Part shown: one piece after another, positions 7,274 to 14,248 of the stretch
How the letters are laid out: each line of letters starts with the position of its first letter
Position numbering within the stretch: position 1 is the stretch's first letter
Source: JANXYY01 sp035530875
Lineage (GTDB): Bacteria; Actinomycetota; Actinomycetes; Nanopelagicales; Nanopelagicaceae
Direction: 5' to 3'
Assembly: GCA_035530875.1 (NCBI GenBank)
Contig: DATKUB010000022.1
Location: 1-17,434, forward strand
Length of the DNA: 17,434 nucleotides
Translations under genes and position numbers: made by a program
The notes under the pieces: generated by a model
Told to the model about the DNA's origin: nothing
Seen by the model: the letters and a program-made list of their open reading frames with translations, nothing else
The model's database searches: none

Positions 7274-8126
7274 ATATCCAACGATATCTTTCGAATTCTT
7301 CCCACCGAAAGACGAATCGGGTGAAGAACAGCTATGGCAGGCGATTGATGATTTGCATGCGATAAATCCCGATTTTGTTTCGGTGACTTACGGTGCAGGC
7401 GGCTCAACTCGCGACCGGACGGTTCGCATCGCATGCGAAATATTTGAGCGAACGGGTTTTCGCACAATCGCGCATCTCACCTGTGTTGGTTCGACTAGGG
7501 AAGAGCTTCGGCGGACTTTGCTCCACTACAAGGAATCTGGGATAACCGATGTTCTAGCACTTCGCGGTGATCCTGCTCTAGGGCTCAGCGCGCCCTGGAT
7601 TTCAGTAGTTGGTGGCCTGAATCATGCAGAGGAATTGGTCGAACTTGCGAGAACTGTTGGCGATTTTGTGGTTGGGGTGGCGGCATTCCCTGACGGACAC
7701 CCGGCGTCGCACGGCGATTTGGAACAGGATGTTGAGGTACTGCTGCGTAAAGAGAAATCAGGAGCGACTTTCGCGATCACTCAATTTGTATTCGACAGCC
7801 AGAGTTATGCTCGCTTGGTTGAGACTCTTGCAACTAGAGGATCTTCTCTCACGGTCTATCCCGGAATCATGCCAGTCACCAACTACCGGCAAATCAAACG
7901 AATGCTCGAGCTGACCGGCGGCTCCATGCCGACTCACCTGCTCCAGCAATTCGATCGTTTTCAGGACGATCCTGATGCCATTAAAGAACTTGGTATCGAA
8001 ATAGCGACGAAGATCTGTGAAGAAGTTCACCTTGCTGGCGCCGAAGGGTTCCATTTTTATACGCTCAATTCTGCAACCGCGACCTCTAGGGTGATCGCCA
8101 ATCTTTCACTGAAGAGATCTGCCTGA
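7263..8126 (+). CDS. metF: Methylenetetrahydrofolate reductase MetF
   Basis: FAD-dependent reductase of 287 aa, near the usual 290-300 aa of bacterial MetF. It reduces 5,10-methylene-tetrahydrofolate to the 5-methyl form that MetH consumes. Seen: N-terminal FEFFPPK with Glu11 at the catalytic position (E. coli Glu28), HLTCVGSTREEL around residues 74-85, ALRGDP (FAD and folate pocket), ITQFVFD, PGIMP and the C-terminal HFYTLN. The fold is a single TIM barrel without the eukaryotic regulatory domain. The ATG lies inside metH with an 11-base overlap and only a weak Shine-Dalgarno, so translation is probably coupled to metH and shares its SAM control. Only 20 bases separate its stop from the convergent CoA-transferase stop, and no terminator hairpin is visible there. 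Confidence 0.97.
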   Translation: MPVEYPTISFEFFPPKDESGEEQLWQAIDDLHAINPDFVSVTYGAGGSTRDRTVRIACEIFERTGFRTIAHLTCVGSTREELRRTLLHYKESGITDVLALRGDPALGLSAPWISVVGGLNHAEELVELARTVGDFVVGVAAFPDGHPASHGDLEQDVEVLLRKEKSGATFAITQFVFDSQSYARLVETLATRGSSLTVYPGIMPVTNYRQIKRMLELTGGSMPTHLLQQFDRFQDDPDAIKELGIEIATKICEEVHLAGAEGFHFYTLNSATATSRVIANLSLKRSA

Positions 8127-8146
8127 CTCTGCCCATTGAGTAACTC

Positions 8147-8782
8147 CTAGGTAGTGACAAGTAGCGGTGCAGCGGTTTGAGCTACAACATCTTCAGAGGA
8201 AGTGCCTGGCGCAAGTTCAACTAGCACCAAACCCTGAGGCGTTACGTCGATGACGGCGAGATCGGTAATGATTCGATTGACCACTGACTTACCGGTTAGC
8301 GGCAAATCACAACTTTCCACGATTTTTGGTGAACCGTCTTTCGCAACATGCTCCATCAGAACAATCACTCGCCGGGCTCCATGAACTAGATCCATGGCGC
8401 CGCCCATCCCTTTAACCATCTTGCCGGGAATGAGCCAGTTAGCTAGATCTCCTGTGGTTGAAACTTGCATGGCACCCAGGATGGCGACATCAATCTTGCC
8501 ACCCCTGATCATTCCAAATGATTCTGCTGAGTCAAAGAAAGAAGCACCAGGAAGAATCGTGACTGTCTCCTTTCCGGCATTGATTAGGTCGGGATCCACT
8601 TCCATTTCGGTGGGATATGGGCCAACCCCGAGTACGCCATTTTCGGATTGCAGAACTACGTGGATTCCCTTCGGGAGGAAATTTGGGATGAGAGTTGGCA
8701 ATCCGATCCCCAGGTTGCAGTAGTCACCATCAGATAGTTCTTTTGCCGCTCGCGCGGCCATTTGGTCTCGAGTGAGAGTCAT
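8147..8782 (-). CDS. scoB: 3-oxoacid CoA-transferase subunit B (succinyl-CoA:acetoacetate type)
   Basis: Class I CoA-transferase beta subunit, 211 aa. The catalytic glutamate is Glu47 in QSENGVLGVGPYP. NAGKETVTILPGASFF, GAMQVS.GDLANW, PGKMVKGMGGAMDLV and LPLTGK all match the SCOT family and, from memory, the C-terminal half of mammalian SCOT. With subunit A it moves CoA from succinyl-CoA to acetoacetate, giving acetoacetyl-CoA. That is the logical last step for the acetoacetate released by the HMG-CoA lyase encoded upstream in the same operon. Its ATG overlaps the subunit A stop as ATGA. It is the last gene of the operon. 3-oxoadipate or butyrate CoA-transferases are related alternatives, but sequence and context favour SCOT. 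Confidence 0.92.
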   Translation of the reverse strand: MTLTRDQMAARAAKELSDGDYCNLGIGLPTLIPNFLPKGIHVVLQSENGVLGVGPYPTEMEVDPDLINAGKETVTILPGASFFDSAESFGMIRGGKIDVAILGAMQVSTTGDLANWLIPGKMVKGMGGAMDLVHGARRVIVLMEHVAKDGSPKIVESCDLPLTGKSVVNRIITDLAVIDVTPQGLVLVELAPGTSSEDVVAQTAAPLLVTT

Positions 8783-9534
8783 GAGCGCACCGTCAATTTT
8801 TCGATTCGCTTGTCTGCGGCTTGTGCTGCTGTCAAGGCGACAACGCGCTGGACATAGATGCCAGGCAGGTGGACGTCGGCCGGATTGATTGCTCCAGCGT
8901 CAACAACATGTTCAGCTTCGACGATGGCGATCCGACCTGCCATGGCGGCGATGGGGTTGAAGTTCTGGGCAGATAAGTGAAATACGCAGTTACCATGCCG
9001 ATCTACCGTTTCGGCATGAATGAGCGCAAAGTCTGTGGTAATTGATTCTTCTAATAGATAGTCCCGGCCGTCAAAGGATCGCACTTCCTTTGGGTTCGAT
9101 GCAACGCTAATGCTCCCATCAGAGCTATAGCGATATGGAAGACCCCCATCGGCCAGGAGTGTGCCGACGCCAGCGGGCGTGTAGAAGGCAGGAATGCCGG
9201 CACCACCAGCTCGTAATTTTTCGGCAAGGGTGCCCTGCGGAGTTAGTTCCACTTCCAATTCGCCGGCTAGAAACTGTCTGGCGAACTCGCGATTCTCGCC
9301 GACGTATGAAGCGATAACCCGTCTTATCCTTCTGGCTTCAAGGAGAAGCCCAAGACCCAACCCGTCAATTCCGCAATTGTTGGAGACAACAGTGAGATCT
9401 TTGGCGCCTTGATCGAGCAGTGCTTGAATCAGAGCGGATGGAATGCCAACCAGTCCGAACCCACCTACGGATATTGTGGCGCCGTCACTGATGTCGGCTA
9501 CCGCATCTTTCGCGCTCGTTACCACCTTGTCCAT
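8779..9534 (-). CDS. scoA: 3-oxoacid CoA-transferase subunit A (succinyl-CoA:acetoacetate type)
   Basis: Class I CoA-transferase alpha subunit, 251 aa. Seen: the CoA-binding glycine turn GGFGLVGIP (residues 23-31), SNNCGIDGLGLGLLL, SYVGEN, then ELEVELTPQGTLAE and RAGGAGIPAFYTP, which match the alpha half of mammalian SCOT more closely than AtoD or PcaI as I remember them. It forms a heteromer with the following subunit B. The ATG has a GGGAG Shine-Dalgarno 8 bases upstream, inside an 18-base gap after the hydratase stop. This is the only real spacer in the operon, so the CoA-transferase pair may be translated independently of the upstream genes. Confidence 0.93.
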   Translation of the reverse strand: MDKVVTSAKDAVADISDGATISVGGFGLVGIPSALIQALLDQGAKDLTVVSNNCGIDGLGLGLLLEARRIRRVIASYVGENREFARQFLAGELEVELTPQGTLAEKLRAGGAGIPAFYTPAGVGTLLADGGLPYRYSSDGSISVASNPKEVRSFDGRDYLLEESITTDFALIHAETVDRHGNCVFHLSAQNFNPIAAMAGRIAIVEAEHVVDAGAINPADVHLPGIYVQRVVALTAAQAADKRIEKLTVRS

Positions 9535-9552
9535 AAATCCATCTCCCTTGGC

Positions 9553-10311
9553 TTATCGACCCAACCATTTGGGTAGCCGCTTGTCTTTAAAAGCTTCTGG
9601 CCCCTCTTGTGCATCTTGACTCAGATAGACGTCGTCCCAGAGACGCTTTGCCTTTTCTCCAGCATCGCCTAGAACATCGACGAGAATCTGTTGAACCATC
9701 GCTTTCCCGGCGGCGACTGAAAGGGGAGCATTGCCAGCGATTTGCACTGCGATTCTGTGTGTCGTGGACGACAGTTCCTCAGCGGGCACTACAACGTTCA
9801 CGAGGCCCGCTTCTCTGGCTCTCGCTGCGGTGATAGGTCGGGCTGTGAGAAGGAGTTCAAGAGCCACTCGCGGTGGTATCAGAAGCGGTAGTGGCGCCGC
9901 CCACGGTGCACCACGGCCATAGCGGGCCTCGGTAATTCCAAATGTCGCATGCTCTGCGGCAATTACGAGGTCTGCCTGTTGTGCCAAAAAGAAACCACCG
10001 CCAAGTGCCGCACCGTTGATCGCGGCAATCACGGGCTTTTTGGTGACTAGATCAGGAATAAAATCATCGGGCGGAATGGCCAGATGCGAATTAGCCATTT
10101 CTTTAAGATCTGCGCCGGCGCAAAAAGCTACATCGCCAGATCCGGTGAGGATGAGAACTTTTGCGGCGTCGTCTTTACCGAAATCTACAAGAGCCGAGCG
10201 AATTCCTTCTCTTACGCCAGAGTTGAGTGCGTTTCGAGCATCCGGCCTGTTGATCGTGATAGTGGCGATGCCGTCGGAAACGTCGTACCACAATTCATCC
10301 GAGGCTTTCAT
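9553..10311 (-). CDS. Enoyl-CoA hydratase family protein (probable methylglutaconyl-CoA hydratase)
   Basis: Crotonase-fold protein of 252 aa. Oxyanion-hole motifs are AFCAGADL (62-69) and INGAALGGGFFLA (98-110). The second catalytic glutamate is present as Glu128 (FGITEARYG). The first, Glu144 of rat enoyl-CoA hydratase, is Phe108 here. Some family members, including LiuC-type methylglutaconyl-CoA hydratases as I recall them, also lack the first glutamate. From the operon, the likely reaction is hydration of 3-methylglutaconyl-CoA to HMG-CoA, the only leucine step otherwise uncovered. The start overlaps the dehydrogenase stop as ATGA. The crotonase fold is certain; the substrate is inferred from neighbours. 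Confidence 0.85.
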   Translation of the reverse strand: MKASDELWYDVSDGIATITINRPDARNALNSGVREGIRSALVDFGKDDAAKVLILTGSGDVAFCAGADLKEMANSHLAIPPDDFIPDLVTKKPVIAAINGAALGGGFFLAQQADLVIAAEHATFGITEARYGRGAPWAAPLPLLIPPRVALELLLTARPITAARAREAGLVNVVVPAEELSSTTHRIAVQIAGNAPLSVAAGKAMVQQILVDVLGDAGEKAKRLWDDVYLSQDAQEGPEAFKDKRLPKWLGR

Positions 10312-11474
10312 TCGGCGTTCAAACCGAGGCTTCGAGCAATGAGAATTTTCTGCACTTCACTGGTCCCTTCGCCGATTTCCAATATTTTCGAATCGCGGTA
10401 GTGCCTTGCTACTGGGAAATCATCCATGAAGCCATACCCGCCAAAGATCTGCGTGGCGGCGCGCGCGTTCTCCATCGCCGCTTCGCTAGCGACCAATTTA
10501 GCGATTGATGCCTCCGTCTTGAATTCTTTTCCTTGTCCAATTAGGAACGCAGCGTGGTAGTAAGCGAGCCTGGCCGTGTGCGTCCTGGCCTGCATCTCGG
10601 CGATCTTGAAAGCAATACCTTGATGCTCGCCGATTAATTTTCCGAATGCTTGCCGTTCTTTTGAATAGCGGACCGCCTCGTCGATGCAGCCTTGAGCGGC
10701 GCCAACCGCCAAGGCTGCGATTGCCACTCGTCCCTCGTCGAGGGTGCGAAGGAAGTTGGCATAGCCTCTTCCACGCTCTCCAAGCAAGTTGTCTTCTGAT
10801 ACATGGACATCAATGAACGTAAGCGGATGAGTATCAGAGGCATGCCAGCCGACCTTGTAATAGGGAGGATCAACTACGAAGCCGGTAGTTCCAGCTGGCA
10901 CGATGATCGCGCTGAGTTCTTTGACGTCTCTGCTTCGTTCACCGGTGACGCAGGCCACCGTGACTAGAGAGGTGATCGAGGTGCCGGAGTTAGTTATAAA
11001 AGTTTTGGCACCGTTTATCACCCATTCGTTATCGACCAGACGCGCGGTCGTACGAAGCCGACTTGCATCGCTTCCGGCATCGGGCTCGGTCAATCCGAAG
11101 CCACCTAGAGCTTGACCAGATATGAGTGGGCGCAGAAATTCATCTTTCTGCTTACGTGTGCCCGCCCTGAAAATCGGCATTGAGCCCAAACTCACTGCCG
11201 CCTCTAGAGTTACTGCCACGCTCTGATCCACTCGAGCCAGTTCTTCGATGGCAATGCAGAGGGAGAGATAGTCCCCACCCATGCCACCAAATTCTTCGGG
11301 GAAGGGTAAGGCGAATAGGCCCATGTCGGCCATCTTCCGCACTACCTCATATGGAAATGAGTGCTCACGGTCATGCAGTGCGGCGACTGGAGCAACCACC
11401 TCATTGGCGAAAGACTCGACCGTGGAGGCGAGATCTTGATGTTCTCCGGATAGTTGCATCAAGGCTGAGTTCAT
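10308..11474 (-). CDS. Acyl-CoA dehydrogenase (probable branched short-chain, isovaleryl-CoA in context)
   Basis: FAD-dependent acyl-CoA dehydrogenase of 388 aa, the normal family length. Seen: FGLTEPDAGSD (126-136, FAD and substrate binding), W-INGAKTFITN (151-162), RQAFGKLIGEHQG (274-286), QIFGGYGF (342-349) and IGEGTSEVQ (367-375). The catalytic base appears to be Glu369 in GEGTSE, the position used by medium- and short-chain enzymes. True isovaleryl-CoA dehydrogenases carry the base earlier, in LDLER, where this protein has LDEGR with Gly248. The operon argues for isovaleryl-CoA to 3-methylcrotonyl-CoA, but a broader branched or short-chain specificity is possible. It overlaps the lyase stop and the hydratase start, both as ATGA. 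Electrons would pass to electron-transfer flavoprotein, not encoded here. Confidence 0.88.
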   Translation of the reverse strand: MNSALMQLSGEHQDLASTVESFANEVVAPVAALHDREHSFPYEVVRKMADMGLFALPFPEEFGGMGGDYLSLCIAIEELARVDQSVAVTLEAAVSLGSMPIFRAGTRKQKDEFLRPLISGQALGGFGLTEPDAGSDASRLRTTARLVDNEWVINGAKTFITNSGTSITSLVTVACVTGERSRDVKELSAIIVPAGTTGFVVDPPYYKVGWHASDTHPLTFIDVHVSEDNLLGERGRGYANFLRTLDEGRVAIAALAVGAAQGCIDEAVRYSKERQAFGKLIGEHQGIAFKIAEMQARTHTARLAYYHAAFLIGQGKEFKTEASIAKLVASEAAMENARAATQIFGGYGFMDDFPVARHYRDSKILEIGEGTSEVQKILIARSLGLNAE

Positions 11475-12403
11475 TTCGCGCCGTTCTCATCATTGGACAT
11501 CGCAATGGCCGTCTTTGAGCGAAGTGGGAGCCCGGTCTTGCTTGCCAGCCAGCGACTAGTCTCAACCAAGGCTGAAAGGTTTACCCCGGTCGATATGCCG
11601 AGCCCATGCAGTTGCCAAATTAAATCTTCAGTGGCCAGATTGCCGGTCGCGCTCTTGGCAAATGGACACCCGCCAAGGCCAGCAATCGATGCATCGATCG
11701 TAGTAATCCCTTCCTGCAGCGCGGTGAGCGAGTTCGAGAGGGCCTGCCCGTACGTGTCGTGGAAATGGACAGCCAACATTGCGCGAGGGATGTTTCTGGC
11801 AGAAAGGGCATCAAGGAGATCAACGACATTATTTGGCGTTGCGACTCCAATTGTGTCGCCCAGTGATAGTTCGGTGATTCCGGATTCGAAAAGAGATTCC
11901 GCTACCACGATCACTTGATCGACCGAAACGGCACCCTCCCACGGGTCGCCGAAACACATGGATATGTAGCCGCGCACATTTAGTCCAGCGTTGCGGGCTT
12001 GTTGGATCATTGGACGGTAAATCGCCAACGAACCAGCGATCGAATTATTAATGTTTCTCGCTGAAAAAGATTCAGTCGCACTTGCAAATACGGCAACTTC
12101 CTTTACGCCGGATTTTAGCGCCCGTTCGAGACCCCGCTGATTAGGAACTAATACGGCAGTTCGAGCTGAAGTAAGAATCGGTGCCAACTCGGCGAGCAGT
12201 TCATCTGCATCTGCCAGAGCAGGAACCAGATCTGGCCTAACTAAACTCGTGATCTCAACTGCCGGTAGGCCAGCCGCTATCAAACGTCGTACCAAATCCA
12301 CTTTTACTTTTGTTGGCAAAATTACGCTCTCGTTTTGGAGTCCGTCGCGCGGACCGACTTCGTAGACCGTGACCGCTGTTGGTAATCCCTTTCGATCAAA
12401 CAT
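11471..12403 (-). CDS. liuE: Hydroxymethylglutaryl-CoA lyase
   Basis: HMG-CoA lyase of the DRE-TIM barrel family, 310 aa from the chosen start. It splits HMG-CoA into acetyl-CoA and acetoacetate. Seen near the N-terminus: YEVGPRDGLQNE with the Arg-Asp pair. Further on are CFGDPWEG, LGDTIGVATP, the metal ligands of HFHDTYG and the active-site cysteine in GLGGCPFAKSATGN. I chose the ATG at 12403 over a TTG two codons upstream because an AGAGGTG Shine-Dalgarno lies 7 bases before the ATG but only 1 base before the TTG. The start overlaps the carboxylase alpha stop by 8 bases (ATGTTTGA). No organelle or peroxisome signal is present, as expected for a bacterial enzyme. Confidence 0.95.
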   Translation of the reverse strand: MFDRKGLPTAVTVYEVGPRDGLQNESVILPTKVKVDLVRRLIAAGLPAVEITSLVRPDLVPALADADELLAELAPILTSARTAVLVPNQRGLERALKSGVKEVAVFASATESFSARNINNSIAGSLAIYRPMIQQARNAGLNVRGYISMCFGDPWEGAVSVDQVIVVAESLFESGITELSLGDTIGVATPNNVVDLLDALSARNIPRAMLAVHFHDTYGQALSNSLTALQEGITTIDASIAGLGGCPFAKSATGNLATEDLIWQLHGLGISTGVNLSALVETSRWLASKTGLPLRSKTAIAMSNDENGAK

Positions 12404-14246
12404 TTTCAATCACCTCTATCAAGAGTTGTCCCGAACGAACGCTTGAACCTAGGGACACATGACACTTACCAATACGTCCAGCGCTTCTGGCGCGCACTAT
12501 GTGTTCCATCTTCATCGCCTCAATGATTACTAGTGGATCGCCCACGGCAACTGTCTCGCCGACGGAGATTTCCACTGCTATTACGATGCCTGGCATAGGG
12601 CTAGTAATTTGGTCACTTAGACCATCTGTGATCGAGCGCCTCTCATCTGTGCCCTTGATTAGCCACGTTCCAAACTCCAGATGATGGATCCAGAAGTTGT
12701 CATCATCTTGATGATGCGTGACCTCAAATTCCGAATTCGCCGGCAGTGCGATTTCGTATCGCTTTCCATCCACGTAGCCGACAACTTTTCCCGCCGGCAG
12801 TCCTGCAAGCCGCCAGGCATCGGAGGTCCATGGTGTGATGCCGGCACCGGATGCGACGAGTGCGGCGTAGGCATCCAGAATGAGTGCTGGCGGTTGGGGG
12901 CGAATTATCTCAAAGGTTTCCAGACAAGTCGTGTCGTAACTAGATGTCTGAACGTCAGGTGAGTTCAACAGTTGAGTCAGGTAATCAATATTCGATGTGA
13001 CACCAAATAACACAGTTTCTTTCAGAGCTTGGCGCAACCGACTTAGTGCAATTTGTCTGGTCTGGCCCCAACAGGCGACCTTGGCGAGCATGGGGTCAAA
13101 TGCGGAGGAGACAAACTCACCATTGACAACTGCTGAGTCAGTGACGGTATCCGTCGCAGCGCTTTCGGTTAAAGTTTCGATCAATCCGCCAGTTGGCAAA
13201 AACCCGCGATAGGCATCTTCGGCGTAGATCCGCGCCTCAACTGCGTGTCCGGTGAAATGAACCGATGGGATTACATCTGCCAGGGCCTCTCCCGCCGCCA
13301 AGCGCAACTGACATTCGACTAAATCCAACCCGGTTATCAACTCTGTCACGCGGTGTTCGACTTGGAGACGAGTATTCATCTCCATGAAATAGAAGTCATT
13401 CGGGGAGGCTGTGTCGACAAGAAACTCGATGGTGCCGAGATTTCGGTAGTTGATGGTGGCTGCCAATTCCAATGCAGCAGCGCCAATGAGTTCGCGCTGG
13501 TTGGTCGACATCAGTGTTGATGGGGCTTCCTCAACCACTTTCTGATGACGCCGCTGAAGAGAACAATCCCGTTCGCCAAGATGTAAAGTCCGGCCGTAGT
13601 TGTCTCCGGCTATTTGAAATTCGATGTGCCTGACACTTGGCAAATATTTTTCAATAAACAATCCGTCGTCAGCGAACGATGCTTTAGCTTCTCGACGAGC
13701 CATTGGAAGCGCATTCTTCAATTCATCGAGATTGCGGACTACATGTAACCCTTTTCCGCCGCCGCCGGCTGATGGTTTAACGAGCAATGGAAATTCCAAA
13801 TCGTGGCTTGCGGCCAACAGATCGGAGTCCGTCATATTGGGCAAACTGATGCCAGGGACTACCGGAACTCCCGATCTGATTGCGTACTCGCGAGCCGAGA
13901 CTTTCTCGCCCATTGCGGCAATTGCCGCTGGCGGTGGGCCGATAAAAATCAGGCCCGCTTCTTCGCAGTCTGAGGCAAACTGGGCATTTTCGGCCAGGAA
14001 ACCATAGCCAGGATGAATGGCCTCGGCGCCGCACGCAATCGCAGCAGTAATTATTTGCGCGCCGTCTAAGTAACCAGTTTGTGTTCCATCTTGCAAAAGC
14101 ACGGTCTCTGACATCTGACGAACATGCCTTGAGTGCTCATCTCCAGCGGTATATATCCCGACTGAATTGATACCGAGTCGTTTAAGGGTGGAGTCGATCC
14201 GAATCGCGACTTCTCCGCGATTTGCAATTAGCACTCGAGTGAACAT
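12396..14246 (-). CDS. liuD: Methylcrotonyl-CoA carboxylase alpha subunit (biotin carboxylase plus biotin carrier)
   Basis: A 616-617 aa acyl-CoA carboxylase alpha chain. N-terminal biotin carboxylase: LIANRGEVAIRI, ATP-grasp glycine loop GGGGKG, ERDCSLQRRHQKVVEEAP with the catalytic lysine, and MEMNTRLQVEH. A less conserved linker (about 450-545) follows, then a C-terminal biotin carrier with EAMKMEH, the biotinylated lysine being about residue 580. It carboxylates biotin with ATP and bicarbonate for the beta subunit encoded just upstream. Starts are ambiguous: GTG at 14249 or ATG at 14246, in TAGTGATG right at the beta-subunit stop. I took the ATG. Acetyl/propionyl-CoA carboxylase alpha chains look alike, so methylcrotonyl specificity rests on the beta subunit and the operon. 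Confidence 0.93.
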   Translation of the reverse strand: MFTRVLIANRGEVAIRIDSTLKRLGINSVGIYTAGDEHSRHVRQMSETVLLQDGTQTGYLDGAQIITAAIACGAEAIHPGYGFLAENAQFASDCEEAGLIFIGPPPAAIAAMGEKVSAREYAIRSGVPVVPGISLPNMTDSDLLAASHDLEFPLLVKPSAGGGGKGLHVVRNLDELKNALPMARREAKASFADDGLFIEKYLPSVRHIEFQIAGDNYGRTLHLGERDCSLQRRHQKVVEEAPSTLMSTNQRELIGAAALELAATINYRNLGTIEFLVDTASPNDFYFMEMNTRLQVEHRVTELITGLDLVECQLRLAAGEALADVIPSVHFTGHAVEARIYAEDAYRGFLPTGGLIETLTESAATDTVTDSAVVNGEFVSSAFDPMLAKVACWGQTRQIALSRLRQALKETVLFGVTSNIDYLTQLLNSPDVQTSSYDTTCLETFEIIRPQPPALILDAYAALVASGAGITPWTSDAWRLAGLPAGKVVGYVDGKRYEIALPANSEFEVTHHQDDDNFWIHHLEFGTWLIKGTDERRSITDGLSDQITSPMPGIVIAVEISVGETVAVGDPLVIIEAMKMEHIVRARSAGRIGKCHVSLGSSVRSGQLLIEVIENV

Positions 14247-14248
14247 CA

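Noticed and set aside
8138..8146. GAGTAACTC as part of a terminator
   Set aside because: Only a 4-bp stem around one base, without a U-run, so too weak to terminate transcription.
12404..12409. TTG start of HMG-CoA lyase two codons before the ATG
   Set aside because: The Shine-Dalgarno would be only 1 base from the TTG, against 7 bases from the ATG.
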